The notes: generated from the sequence alone by a model not told the origin. A DNA stretch of 64,000 nucleotides from Callipepla californica brunnescens (GCA_023055505.1 JALIRH010000023.1:4346423-4410422); one strand, 5' to 3'. Positions 25,619-38,874 are shown, counted from the stretch's first letter. Made by a program: numbers and translations.

Positions 25619-26449
25619 GAGTTTTCTGTTTGTTACTTGCAGTAAGCCTTGTCCACCTCATGCTTTTGTTGAGCAGACTGTAGCACATCTACTACATAAT
25701 ATTTCCAGTGTTGATCCAAAGTGTTGATCCATCTTGATCCAAAAACCACCAGAAGGCAAGTTTCCGATTTCATATTAGTGCTCTGTACTGTCAAGAAGCT
25801 CCTTTACAAGTGGTGCAACCCCCCCCCCACTCCTCTTCCCTCAGTAAAGAAACCTCTACCTGTCCATGAGAGCCTCAGATGCTAATGCTGTCCCACAGCT
25901 GTTAGTGTTCTCACTCCCTACAGTCATGATCTTGCAGTTCTTGAGAGCTGCTCAAGCTCTGTGCAACACAGATACCAGAGGTAAGTCTTTGAATGTGTTT
26001 GCCGCTAAACACAGAGCTGACACAACAATCAGAAGACTCTGTCACAGAAATATGCATCTTGTGGTCAAGCTGATCAAGAAGCTTATCATGGACCAGAGGC
26101 TTCATGCACAGATGTTCTAAAGCAATCTGTTTCAACAGACAGCTCTGCTAATTCAGAAATAGTCATTGGCCTTGGGGAATAGCCAGTCTTGAACCTGCAG
26201 AGAGTGGTAAACCTTATTATGTATCTTCTTCTAATACTAGAGGTGGCTGAGGAATGTGATATTTTTTCTAACCTTACCTTCCCCTTAAGTCTCTGTGGCA
26301 AAACTAGAAAGCAGAATGTCTATCACTTGAATAAACATGGTTATCAAGTCACTGCACGAATCAAGTCTTTTTGCCTTGCATCTGGGTTTCATTCAGTGAC
26401 TCCAGTCTGGCAGTAAATTCTACAGGTGGAATATACAGTGCACAAAATA

Positions 26450-26660
26450 GCTGCTTCTTTTGCTCTATGTTTACTGGCCATTATATTCAGCTTCCACATC
26501 AGTGTCTCTGCTATTTCACACTTTATTTCCTCTGGCACTCTTGGATGAGTCTTATCTGAGCCATGTGATTTGCTGTACTTGAATTACAGGAGTTGTTCCC
26601 TAGGATTCACTGTAGTGATATGTCCATCACTCTGGTATTTGCATATTGTCTGCCAAGACT
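26450..26660 (-). mobile_element. Possible ancient CR1 fragment
   Basis: TTCCTCTGGCACTCTTGGAT followed by GAGTCTTATCTGAGCCATGT resembles, in reverse, the CR1 segment just before the reverse-transcriptase domain. It is out of order relative to the endonuclease region at 25.3-26.0 kb, so if real it belongs to another copy. Weak similarity only. Confidence 0.35.
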
Positions 26661-29600
26661 ATTGCTTTCCAAAATCTATCCCAGTCCTTTTTTTTGTTGT
26701 TGTTGTTTTAACTCTACAGCACTTTCAGCTATCTGTCCCAGCAACAATGCTCCAGAACATAATTTTAGCGGTGGTATTCTCCATGAGGATTTCTCCACAT
26801 TGCCCTTGTTTCTTCAAAAAATCCGTTAGAATGGGTGAGGTTTTATCTAATTCATGCCACCTTGGGTAGACTTGTGCCATCTTGAACAGACTCTTTAAGA
26901 ACTATTTGAGAACTACTAACTTATTTACTTCAGCACAGTCCATCAAACAATCTGCAAAAACAAACAACCTCTACAAGTATTCTTCCATCCCCACATATGA
27001 ACTGTTCAAATAGATGCTTTTTCTATGCGTGTAACTGTATCCATGGTCTGGTGGTCTGTGTTTTTCATCCCACTGAAGAAATACTTTAAAACTGTCTGAC
27101 TCTGAATTACTGTTGGTATCCATTCAAGGGTAGTCAGCCAGCCCAACTTAAGTAAGGAGTGGTGAAAACATAGAAGGAACATTGATTTATTCATGCAAAC
27201 AAATCCTTCAAGTAGCTTCTTCAAGGGCTGTTGTCATCAATGCTGTTGTTTGCAGATTAATTTGGCTACTGCTCATTGCCTATTGATGTTCTGTTCTACA
27301 CTGCATGAAGCTGTAAACACACAAGCATTAGCACCTTATTTTCATCAGGCAATCTTCAGTCTTGCTTACATTAATTATTTCTTTTTAATGAGAACTCTGA
27401 CAAAAGTGCACAAATCTCATCTTTCTTTGGCATCAGTTCATCAGTTCATTAGGTTCAGAAGAAATCTTCAGTTTCTTTCTCATCCCACAGTACACCACAA
27501 TGTGTTAACACAGACCAAGACCTCATAAGCCTACGCTAGCATCTGCTTCAGGTTACTGTCAGAGTCAAGATACCATTCTAGATGTGATTTAATCCTCTAA
27601 CATTCCTGCTTTCATGTTTCAACCGGTATTGCCAAAGGGTAATAGAAGGGCCCTGTCTGCTTACGTGCATTTTGTCTTACTGGGGACAGCTGTTTGTGGC
27701 CTTCTTCATTGTACTCTTCTTTCCAGTTAAGTATGTTGACCTCAGTAGAATTACGATTTTTGGTGGTAGTATAGGCAAAAAAATAAAAGTCTGAATGAGA
27801 AGTCAAATTAACTCCTGTCTCTGCTAAAAGTGACTAAGGTCTCAAAAGGAGAAAGACATTGCAGAAGAGAGAAGAGTGGCTTCAGTGACAGAAAAAGGCA
27901 TACATTTTTCTTCTATTCATAGGAATGGGGGAAACCGAAGAAGAGGCTGAAAAGCAGTGCCTTTTGGTAAAAGGGTGCTGTCAGCATGGTCAATATTTGT
28001 AGTGAAAACCCAAACTCCTGAGGACTGCTAGCAACAAACACAAACTTTTCTCTATTCAGATAAATTCCCCTGGGGTTAAAAGGCCTGCTTGACTTAGAAT
28101 ATGAATTCTTTCTATTTTTCTGTGTCTGTTGTGGTAAAATAGTACTGCTTCTTATTTTGTGGTGGTAAGACTTTAGGGCTAACTGATCAGCAGATTATAT
28201 TTCAAAAATAGTATTCTACTATATTCAGATAAATTCTTTTCCTTAATACTCAGATATATTGTCTGGAGAAAATAGGACTACTTGTAAAACATAAAAATGC
28301 AAGCCAAACAATTTCTTCCTCCATTAACTTGAGAGGTGGCTGTCTGTCCACAGGTTTTCTTATTTAATGTAATACTGATTTATTGCTCTAAGAAATGTTT
28401 ATTTTCTGACAGTCCTCCCCTATGGATCACTCTAATGCACATTGGAAAATCTGCTCAAGTCCTGCACTGCATTCACTATTGTCCTTTTATAGCAGAAATA
28501 GCAAGATGTTTTTGTGCACTGGAGAAACTCATACTTTATGATAGTTTAGGGTAACATGGAGAGAAGGTAGCCTAGCTATGAAAATATTCTGTTTATCAGC
28601 TACCAGGTAGTCTGTCATACAGTAAGTTGCATTGTCAGCAATGTTACTGCTTGGTGCACAGAGATGAATGTGCCTACACATTCTAGCAACAATTTTAAAT
28701 ACCTATAAGAAAACAAATGTATAATTCCTACCTTAACACCATCATCCTCCAGTATAAACCAATAATTTTAATATATTTTTATATTTTTTCTCTAAAATTC
28801 TAACTGGATGCTAATTGAATAGTAAAGGCTACAGATACATACACTAAGAAAGGTTGGACTTATAAACAAAAATTTATTGTGCAAAAACAATATGCAAATT
28901 TTCAAAAAATTCTGTCTGGTTTACATGGAGGAAGAGCTCTAGGTATGCTACTGAGCAGCTGGAGCAGCTGAAAACTTACTTGGGCATAATTTGAGCTGCT
29001 GATCACTACTTACGAGCCTTCATCTTTTCCATTCTAAGGCAAGCTATAAGTCAAAGCTCATCCCGGATCAGTTTTTGGAAGAAAGAAAAAATAGACAAAT
29101 AATGCACTTTCCCCAGACCTCTGTGTTCCCAAGGAATTGCAGTTGCTCTTTTTCTTTCACTTCCCGATTAAGGCTAATACTAATACTGCAAAGTGGAGGA
29201 AACATTTCCTGCCTCTGCAGTTCCCTGCAGATACACAAAGGGTTAGCAGCTCCAGCTGTCACCTTCTTTAAAAACAAAATCCACAGGAAATAAAGTGTCT
29301 TTCTTTTTCTTTTCTTTTCTTTTTTTTTTAACACAAAAGCAGTCAGGTAATAGCCGATGAGCACTTGGTAGGCAAATGGCTGGCTCAGTGCAGCAAGACT
29401 TGCCACTGGAGCAGCATAGGTTTAGAAAATCTTAGGGTGGATGGCAGAACGCGTGGCTAGGTAGCTAGGAAGAAGGAAACAAAAGTTAGAGAGAGACTCA
29501 TTTTGTGCTTGGTAGGCTGGTATCTTTTTTGCTGCTGTCTGTTATTGACTAGACAACATTGACTGTGATGCTTCAAACACTGCAATTCATCAGACAGATG

Positions 29601-32600
29601 CTGACTAGCTACTTGTTCATTGTTTATTTATGAGCAGGGAAAGATTTCCAAAGGTGTTCAGATAATTTAGAACCCAGCAATCAATACACATATATATTTA
29701 GGTTACAAAATAATAAACTAAGTTATATTATATTTTGTTGTGTGAAAGGGGAAAAAAATGAAGCCTCAAGGGGCAAACAAACTGTTGTTACTGAAAGAAT
29801 TACCCATTCAGGATGGACTCAGCTGCCTAACTCCTCATTAACTATTTAACAATTCCTTGGAAGGAAAAATCTACTATACAGTGAGTTCCCATCAATATTT
29901 AATATAGCAGTGCCTGTAGCTCTGGACTGAGTTTCTCACTTGCGCAGTAGTGTAAGTGAAGTCTATACAGCCAAATTCCTTAATGGGGGAAATCTCAGAT
30001 AAATCCCAAGGCTTCTTTCTTTTGTTACGGTTTACTTTATGTACTTCTTAGAATTGTTAATGACCTGTTGCTGAGCAGTTCTGCAGGGTTCATGCCATAT
30101 TTTCCTTTTACACACACATGGAGTGTTCTTATTGATCATCAGGCAGTTTCATCTTAAAGCCAAAAATATAACATATCGACTTAATGCTACCATCTTCTGG
30201 CTTGGAAAATACCTTTGCTGGCTTTGTTAGTTTTGTTTGAATTTTCCATGGCAAGACTATCTTATCTCCTAGTTACTGTCTCTGGCAGACAAAACACACA
30301 TTATAAAATTAATCGGACAATCTTCATTAATACCAATTTCTTCCAGTTTTAGAAACATCCATTACAGTTAGAAAACTTCAGCAAAAGCTTGCTACTTCTT
30401 TTGCTATTTCTATCTTGCCTGCCTGCATGTCCGGCTCCTAATTATAGATATTCTGCCATCACAGTTAAATTTACAGCTGCCAGATTAGAGCTAAATTGGT
30501 TTTCATCACACTTTTAGTCAAGCTTCACTTCTCAAGTTTTCCCATTTTCACTGTCCAGGATGAATTCCTGATCTAGTAGCAGGGATAAATGAACATATTA
30601 GTGCTTTACTCTAACAGCTTCTTAACTGTCTAACCTGTCCTAATTCAGACATGTACAAAGGTGTTTTCTGCCACTGCTCTGTGGCAGATGTTTGCTATGA
30701 AAATTGTGGAGTTTGGACTTCACAAAGGAAGATGGTGAAGAACACTAAATGATCTTGGTCTCAGTACTCACAGTTATCACGAAGAAAATGTAGTAAGAAT
30801 TTTTTAAACTCAAGGCAACAGAGACTGCAATGGGTTGGCCATGCATGGAAAAGAGTGTTAAATGTGAAATCTGTAAGGATAAATTATGTCTATTAATTAT
30901 TTCTAAGGTTTCCCAAACTACTTATTTTCTTATTCGTTGCCATGTTCACAGAATGCCAATGGCTCTGCTTTGAACTGTCGGCAGACAATCTACTCTGAGC
31001 TGAAGATAGCCAAAATATTCTTCTCAATGGTTTTGTGTACAGTAACCTATTCAGTCCCACTTGGGCATGAAGTAATCTCCATTACCTAGCTGGCACAGCA
31101 AGCAATCAGGCAACAGACCTTAAAAAATGAATAAAAGTGATTTGCCTCTTCTCAAAGCTATCTGTCATACCCAATAATCTGCTAAAGCCGTAGCAGCCAG
31201 TGGTGATGTGATATGAATTTGGCCTTTTTTATTTGATTTCCCTTCCAGCTTCAAAATATTTTGCCTTTAATTCCTTTTCTCTAGCAGTTTGTATTGCTCC
31301 ATGATGATCACTCATTCTCTCCTTGTTTCATTTAGCAGGCATTTGGGAACACAGCGGCAACACACCATGAAGATTGGGATTGTTCCACATTATTCCATTT
31401 ACTACACTGTTCCACTTCATTTTTTTGTCTCCTCAGGATTTATTAGAAAGGTTTATCTTATGTAGAACTCAGTCCTTTTGCCAGAAGTACAAGCAAACTC
31501 TTAAAACTCAGAGCAGTCTGTTTGTCGGAGGAGTTGCCAATGACCTCTTTATAATGTTGTTGACCTCCTAATCTAGAGGTGCCACTCAGAATGCAGAACA
31601 CATTGTGTTTCTGGTACAAGATTCCCCAAAAGCACATGGTTAGGCAAAAATGGACAGAAATAGCGAAACAAACAAATTTTAGGCAGTCTCTAAAAATAAT
31701 AATAAGTAATAATTAAAGACTTAATTACAGCACTTTTCAATTGCCTTGTTTTATTTTATTTTTTTACTGGTGAGAAAATTGATTCAGAATGCAACTAATA
31801 CCCACATTGCTTTTATACTTCAGCCTTCTTTGGGGAGAATGAGTTTCTCATCCAGAAGACAAATCAAGCACTCAAATGATCATTCTGCTTTTTAACAAAT
31901 TGTGCTTCTGGCAGGAGAATTCTGGATCCCTCAGTTTGTGGGAAGGCTTACAGTCAACTGTGGTCAGCATGGAATCATTCAAGGATATGATCAGCAATGC
32001 TCACTTATACTGGATGTCTTCTACTCACTTGCATCCCGATCTGCCAGCTAAGGCTGGTAAATGAGACCTTATTTTATACGTGCCAGTTTGCCCTACTTTG
32101 GAAATACAGTCAAGTATTAATGAAACGCTTATAATTGTTCATGAAATGTTAGTTATGATGCAGACTGAACATATGCTCATCTTCTTTTGATTTCTCCGTC
32201 AGATAGTGAATTACAATGTGCTGAACAATTAATTTTCACGCACAGCTCATTCATCTGGAAGAAACTTGAAATTACTGGCTTGGCCCTATAATTTCAGATA
32301 AACTATTTTTTCACTGGGTTTTGGGCTTGATTAACACTATGAGTTTCCAGTGTGTGCTCCACCTCTTAAGAGATTCACAGGACATTTCAGAATGAAAGTT
32401 TCAGCTTAGAATTCTTCTTTAAAAATACAGGCATAGGTGTGAAAAAAAGAGCAGGAATGATAAAAATGCACCTGGCTCATCTCTCTCAAATTGTGCCACA
32501 CTTAATGCATGGCACAAGAAGGAAAGAAATCTCAAGAAGGGAGGTCTCACTTTTCATCCAGCAAATACCACCTAACTCCTCATGTGCCTACATTCATGTT

Positions 32601-33159
32601 CTACATTCATTTGTGACTTGATCTGTACCCAAGTATAAAGCTTTTTAACATATATTCACTTATATGTAGATACATAAATATATATTTTGATGTACTAAAA
32701 TTGAAATAACAAGCTTACAGCCTTGCTGTGGTAGCAACAATGCCTACGTCTGTTCATGTCTCTAATTTACTGAGGAGTTACTTTTATGTGTATGTTCAGA
32801 TCTTCAAGTAAAATGCAATAACAGTATCAGAGTTGAGTGGAATAATTCATTTAGCCTATTCATGCATTTGTAAAGCTATTAGAATAACTCCAAATCAAGA
32901 GTACTTCCCAGAGGAATACTGTGGTCTTAGATTGGTATTTACTTTGAGATTTATTTCTGAAGGGAGTTTAAAAAATAAACTTTCGCTGGGTTTTAAGCGT
33001 ATCAGCCTTGGTTTGTTCATCTCTGATGTTTAAGGTAATTTTTTTTAAAGAGGACCATAATCCATTTAAGGCGTGTATTTCTTTCAAAAGATTTTTGGGT
33101 TAAAATATTTCTCAGGTTTGACTGACACTAGTTAGTAGCCTTGGTGATGTTCCTATTAC
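26661..33159. other. Intergenic sequence, no gene seen
   Basis: No gene or clearly named repeat is visible. A plus-strand open frame of 111 codons at 27,193-27,528 has no recognisable domain. A short T-rich stretch at 29,302-29,330 and AT-rich simple sequence near 28,770-28,790 are present. The rest looks like ordinary unique intergenic DNA. Confidence 0.5.
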
Positions 33160-33250
33160 ATTAAGAATGTAAGAACAGCTGCACCAGGTCAGACCAAAGG
33201 TTTGTCATGTCTAGATATCTGTCATGAGAGTGTCACCAGGGACACAGGAA
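33160..33250 (-). mobile_element. Ancient CR1 (L3-like) 3' end
   Basis: AAGAATGTAAGAACAGCTGC followed by ACCAGGTCAGACCAAAGGTT is the well-known start of a family of old CR1 3' ends shared by turtles, crocodiles and birds (agaacataagaac... gggtcagaccaa). The strand follows from that comparison. Confidence 0.6.
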
Positions 33251-33549
33251 AAAAAGCATCTGGACAAAATAAACATAAAAAATCCGTGATGAAAAAAGCA
33301 CTCCAACTTCACTGCTACTAGTATTAAATACGTCTATGCAGTACTCATACATACATATATACATATATACTTAAACATACTGTATGATCTGTCCATCTAA
33401 ACTGCATTTGTATTATGCTTCATTTCTCAGAATAGAGTGAGATGCATATAACAGCCTGTTCCATCCCTGATGCTTTTTTCCTGATGACCTCACCAATGCA
33501 TTAGCTAAAGTGTGTGTATCTTAGCGTAATTGTTCTTCATTCTCTGTGG

Positions 33550-34200
33550 AAATAACTACAGAATTACCAAGGGTCAAGCCTTGTCAGCAGTGATCAGCAA
33601 ACCCCCACAATGGAGGAAGGCTTAGGGGAGAGTACCACAAGGGAGCATACTCATAAAACTCACTGAAGAACATAGGGAGAGACCACATTTGGTGTAAAAC
33701 AAGCTGAATTTAACCCATCATAAAGACCCTTGTTTTAGATCAAACACTTTATCAGTTGAATAGATCACCTGGTTGTGCAAATAACCTTCTTCAAGTTAAT
33801 CACAATTATGCGAATGTCCTGAGCCAACCAGACAAGTGCAAAAGATACGTACACATGCCCAATATGAGAGTATAAAAATTGAGCAACCAACAAAATGAAC
33901 TTTTCAGAGGAAGTTTAGCCTGATCTGACTTCAACCTATGTATTCCTGCTCTGTGACTTGGGATGCTCAGCATGGTGATAGAGTATGTACAGACTCGTTA
34001 CCAGGATTGTGCTTGTGCTGTGACTCAACTGTATACTGCAATTGCTAAATTATCCTTATGTGGTGATTTTAGCATACTTTTATGTCACCCTGCTTAATCA
34101 AAATATTGTGTAACATCAAATGTCTTAAAACAAGAAAATTTGATATTAACCCATTTAAGTCATCTTTGTGCAGTATATCTCAAATAAACCAGCATTCAAC
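33550..34200 (+). mobile_element. Possible LTR-like element (unconfirmed)
   Basis: The segment contains GAGTATAAAAATTGAGC (near 33,868), a TATA-box-like promoter core. It is followed by about 150 bp rich in CTGTGACT-type motifs and later AATAAACCAGC. That order (promoter, short R-like region, poly-A signal) is typical of an LTR. I could not find matching ends or a target duplication, and no retroviral coding sequence is present. Confidence 0.28.
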
Positions 34201-34764
34201 CCAGCGGGCAGCTAAACACCACACAGCTGTTCAGTCACCTTGCCACAAGTAGGACTGAGGAGAGAAACTAGACTTAACTAGACACTTAACTAGAAAGTTA
34301 AAGGTGTAAGAACTCATTGCTTGAGATAAGTGAAGTATAAGGAGAAATGAAAACAAAAAACAATTTTTAAAAAGTGATGCACAGCACAGTTAGGCATCAC
34401 TCACCAACTAACACCCAGCCAGTTCAACTCCAGCACTTTTGTTGTTCATCATGACACAACATGGTATGGGACATCCCTAGGGCCAGTTTAGGTCTGCTGT
34501 CACACTTCTACTCCCTTCTAGCTCCTTGTTAACTCCCAACTACTCACTGGCAGGGCAGCATGAGAAGTTGAAAAGTCACAAGAACTAAAAAAAATCAGTG
34601 TGTTGTCAACATTATTTTCATTTTAATTCCAAAACGCAGCACCCTACTACCTACTGGGAAGAATGTTATTTCTACTCTAGCCAAAACCAGGATGCCTGAT
34701 CAAAGAGCATGGGACTCTGACATTAACCAATCCAGTAAGTCAGAATCAAAATTAATTTTGATGA

Positions 34765-36970
34765 TTTTCACAGAATTACAGAATTGTAGTGTTTGGAAGA
34801 TACTGCTTTGTTACCCTCAAAGTAAAGTTTTTCTTTGTGTTTGTATGAAACTTTCTGTGTTTCCTTCAGAAACATGATATGCCCATTGACTCTTGTTCTG
34901 TTGCTGGGCACCACTGAAAAGATCCTGGTCCCATCCTCTTAACACCTGCCCTTTAGATATTTATAAACATTGCTAAGAACCTCTATTAGTCTTCTCCAGG
35001 CTGAACAGTTCTAGGTCCTTCAGATTCTACTCACAAGGGAGATACTCCAGGCCTCTCATTATCTTTGTGGCCCTCCGCTAGAATCTCTTTAGAAGTTTCC
35101 TGTTTTTCTCAAACTGAAGAGTCCAGGACTTGGCACAGTACTCCAGATGTGTTCTCACCAGGGAAGAGAAGACGGGGAGGATCACCATCCTCGTTCTGCT
35201 GGACATGCTCTTGGCCATGAAGGCACACTTCTTGCTCATGGTTAACCTGTTGTCCACCAGGATGACTACATCCTTCTCTGTAGATTGCCTCTCCAGCAAG
35301 TCAGCCCCTCATCTATACTAATGCATGTGATCATTCCTCTCCAGGTGTTGGACTCCACACTTGCCCTTACTGAATCACACAATTTTCCTCTCTATCCAGC
35401 TCTCCAAGAAGTCTAAGTCTCACTGAATGGCAGCACAGCCTTCTGGTGTGTCAGCCACTCTTCCCAGCTTTGTGTCATCACTAAACTTGCTAAGGGTGCA
35501 CTCTATACCTTCATCCAGGTCACTGATGGAGATGTTGGATAAGACTGTACCCAGCACTGACCCCTGGGGAGCACTGGTTGCTACAGGCATCCAACTAGAG
35601 TCCATGCTGCTGATCACAACACTCCAAGCTCTGCCAGCCAGCCAGTTTCCAATCCACTTCACTGTCCACTCTATTTCACACTTCCTAAGGTTACTGTATG
35701 GGAACTGTTGAATCACGGCCTGAACCACTGATTGATCACCTGAGGCAAGCCCTGAGTCAGCTGCAGGGGCACAACTGAGTGTGATTGGAAGGGGTGGAAT
35801 TTGACTCCACCTCTCCCAAGACCCCATTTAAGGGCTGACCACCAGCAGGGAAGGATCTCTTGTTGGAGATCCCTCCCTGGTGGAGTTATTGGTGAGCCTT
35901 AACCATCATCAAGGTAAGCCAATCTCTTTTGCTATTATTTGTATACCATCTACTTAAAGCCTACCAAAAATAGACCACCTTTTGCACTAACTTCCTTGAA
36001 GTCCTTTCCTTGAGGTTATTTGGCCTACAAGGATGTTATAGAAGACTGAGTCAAAAACTGTGTTGAAGACAAGGTAGACAACATCCATTTCTTTCCTCTC
36101 ATCTACTCAGTCAGTCATGACACCATGGATAAGTCAGGCATGATTTTCCCTTGATGAATCCACATTGACTATTCCTGATAACCTTTTTCTCGTCCACTTG
36201 TTGGAGATGATGGTTTAAGTCATTACATCACCTTCCCAGGGACAGAGGTGAGGCTAACTGTCCTGTAGTTTTCTAGCTCCTTCCTCTTGCCCCTTTCAAA
36301 GGCCAACTCCTACTCTTCAGGCATCATTCCCATTCTCTGAGACCTCTCAAGGACATTAGAGAGTGGTTGGCAATCAATTCTGCCAGCTCCCTCAGCCCTT
36401 ATGGACTCGCCTTGTTGAGGCCCATGGATTTGTATGCCCTGAGATCACCTACATGAGCTCTGACCAGATCCTTCTCAACATGGTGAAAACTTCCTTTCCC
36501 CAGACCCTCTCTTAGCTCCAGGGCGTGGGATTCTTAAGGTGTAGTTCTAAGAGTAAAGACTGAAACAAAGAAGGTGTTCAGTAACTCCAGTAACTTCTCA
36601 GTGTCCTCTGTTATGAGGGCTTCCACCTCATTCAGCAGCAGGCTCACGTTTTTCCTAGTATTCCTTTTCCCATTGATACACTTTAGAGAACCCCTTCTTG
36701 TTATTCTTGATCTTCCTCTCCAGATGTAATTCCATCCGGGCCTTAGCCTTCCTTGTTTCTTCCCTGCATGCCCTGCAACATTTGTTTATTCCTCTCAAGT
36801 GGCCAGATTCTTTTTCCACATTCTGAAGAATTGACTTTTTTTCTGTGGAATCATTGTTCATCTGTGAGGATTTCCTGGCACTTTTGCTCAGTTTCTTAGG
36901 GATGCATGTATTTTGAGCTTGGAGGAAGCAGTGCTTCAATCATTGGCTCAGATTACAAATTGAAAGGGAC
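34765..36970 (-). mobile_element. CR1 LINE, long 5'-truncated copy with an internal insertion
   Basis: From the CR1 tail at 34,770 (CACAGAATTACAGAATTGTA) the sequence follows CR1 backwards. It passes through the reverse-transcriptase C-terminus (AGGCTGAACAGTTCTAGGTC near 35,000), the thumb region (35,078-35,299), and the palm with an FSDD form of the usual F/YADD catalytic motif (35,420-35,690; PQGSVLG is also visible). An interruption at 35,694-36,012 follows, then the fingers and linker (36,013-36,945). Frameshifts and stops show it is dead. It ends where another CR1 tail begins at about 36,975. Confidence 0.9.
35694..36012. mobile_element. Unidentified 319-bp insertion inside CR1
   Basis: CR1 similarity stops after CACTTCCTAAGGTTA (about 35,693) and resumes at GAGGTTATTTGGCCTACAAG (about 36,013). 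The 6-bp AGGTTA occurs on both sides and may be a target duplication. The insert is GC-richer than its surroundings in its first half. It contains a strong hairpin (35,839-35,859 with 35,866-35,883) and a donor-like AAGGTAAGCC near 35,910. Its ends are not an obvious TG...CA pair. I do not recognise the family; it could be an LTR fragment or a non-autonomous DNA transposon. Confidence 0.6.
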
Positions 36971-36974
36971 CCAT

Positions 36975-38870
36975 AAAGATTATAGAGTCACAGAATGGCT
37001 TGGGTTAGAATGGACCCCCTCAAGTTCTAGTCTCCATGACGCAGTCTGGACCATCAACCTCCAGATCTGGTACTATTCCAGCTTGCCCAGAGCCCTACCC
37101 AACCTTGTTTTGAACACCTCCAGGAATGGAGCATACACAGCCTCGCTGTGCAGCCTGTTCCAGCACCTCACCACTCTATCTGTATAGAACTTCTTCCTGA
37201 CATCCAATCTAAACCTTCCCTCCTTGAGCTTAAAACCATTCCCCCTTGTTCTGTCACTATTTACCCAAGTAAAAAGTAGATTCCCCTCCTTTTTATAATC
37301 CCCTTTTAAATACTGAGAGGATGCAATGAGGTTTACTCTCAGCTTTCTCTTCTCTAGGCTGAGCAACCCCAGCTTCCTCTGCCTGTCTTTGTAGAGGAGG
37401 TGCTCCAGCCCTGTGACAATCTTCATGGCCCTCCTCTGGACTCTCTCCAAAAAGTCCACATCTTTCCTGTACTGAGGGCCCCAGAATTGGATGCTGTACT
37501 CCAGATGGGGACTCACAAGGGCTGAGTAGAGAGGGACAACCACCTCCCTCTCCTTTCTGGCCACCCCTTTTCTAATGGACCCCAGGATACTGTTAGCCTT
37601 CCAAGCTGCAAGAGCAAACTACTGACCCATGTTCAGTTTTTCATCCACCCCAGGTCCTTCTTCTCAGGGCTACTCTCAAGGAGTTCTTCTCCCAGTCTGT
37701 ATACATATCCGGGATTACTATGACTCTAGTGCACAACCTTGCACTTTGTGAAGCTGAAGCTCATTAGGTTCATTAGATCATGGATCCACCTTTCAAGTTT
37801 GTCGACAACCCTCTGGATGTTCCTTCTAACTTGCTGATCATACCACTCAGCTTGGTATCATCAGCATACAGGCTGAGGGTGCACTTGAGCCTGTCATTGA
37901 TGTCATTGATGTAGATGTTGAAGAACACTGGTCCCATGACAGACCCCTGGGGTACACAATTAGTCACCAGCTTCTACCTGAACATAGTGCTATTCAAAAC
38001 AACCCACTGTCTATGGCATTCCAATCAGTTCTTTATCCACCAAATAGGCTACCCCTCAAACCCGTGTCTCTCCAATTTAGAGATAAGGATGTGGTGGGGG
38101 ACCATGACAAAGGCCTTGCACAAGTCCCAGTATATGACGCTGGTTGCCTTCCCTTTGTCCATTGATGTTGTCACCCCATCAGAGAAAGCCTCCAAATAGG
38201 TCAGGCACTACTACCTTGGTAAAACCATGCTGGCTGTCTCATACCACCTCCTCATCTCTTGTATGCCTTAACATGTCTTCTAGGAGGGTCTATTCTATGA
38301 TCTTTCCAGGCACAGAGGTGAGGCTCACTGGCCTCCAGTTCCCTGGGTCCTCATTCCTTGCCTTCTTGTGAATGGGAGTGACATTTTCTTTTTTTCCAGT
38401 CCCCAGGGACTTTGCCCAACAGGCACAATTGTTCAGATATGATAGAGAGTGGCTCAGCAACCATATCAGCCAGCTCTTTTAGGGCCTTGGAATGCATGTC
38501 ATCTGGTCCCATAGTCTTGTATGCATTCAGACTCACTGGGTAGTCTTGGACATGCTCTGCCCTTCCAGAGGGTGGAGGGATTTATTTCCCCACTTCACAC
38601 GTAGATGTTCATGGAAGAGGGCTTTTGGGATGTGAGAAATAAAAGAATCCTGAATGCTAGTGAAGAATGAGGTGAAAAACTCATGAAATATCTCAGCCTT
38701 CTCCATATCTGTTGTAGCCAGTCCTCCTTTCTCATTTACAAAAGGGAGTACACTCTCTTTGGCCTGCCCCTTCTGGTCAATGTACCTATAGAATCTCTTC
38801 TTGCTGTTTTTAACATCCTTCACCAAGTTCAGTTCCATTTGTGCCTTGGCTTTTCTAATCTCCTTTTTGC
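36975..38870 (-). mobile_element. CR1 LINE, second long copy
   Basis: The tail at 36,979 (AGAGTCACAGAATGGCTTGG) abuts the preceding CR1. Read on the minus strand, the reverse-transcriptase C-terminal region is open for 163 codons (37,073-37,564; motifs ALVSPHLEYSIQFWGPQYRK, LERVQRRAMKIV, NRTRGNG-like). Upstream is the palm with [17 protein letters not shown] and the intact catalytic YADDTK (37,773-37,967). Next come the linker ([15 protein letters not shown], 38,351-38,536) and the region following the endonuclease (38,533-38,870). Frameshifts between these blocks disable it. It belongs to a different CR1 subfamily from the copy at 34.8 kb, judging by sequence differences. Confidence 0.9.
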
Positions 38871-38874
38871 AAGT

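Larger units (their letters stand above)
23905..26000 (-). mobile_element. Old, degraded long CR1 LINE
   Basis: In increasing coordinates, the minus-strand element runs from its 3' end backwards. The tail region is near 23,905-24,100. The 3' coding region follows (TGAAAAGAGTCTGGCTCCAT near 24,178). The reverse-transcriptase palm region is near 24,665 (TTTAGTATCATCCATC, then a TTGAACAAAGTTAATC-type segment). The endonuclease region is at about 25,250-25,960 (GAGCTCAACCATCTCATGGT; GTCATGATCTTGCAGTTCTT). Divergence is high, no long open frame survives, and the linker between the two domains is mostly lost. A younger CR1 tail interrupts it at 25,497-25,618. Boundaries are approximate. Confidence 0.65.

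Noticed and set aside
27193..27528. 111-codon plus-strand frame
   Set aside because: No domain, no regulatory context, and neighbouring sequence shows faint repeat-like decay.
37073..37564. 163-codon minus-strand frame as a cellular gene
   Set aside because: It is the C-terminal reverse-transcriptase region of a dead CR1 LINE and is annotated as part of that element.
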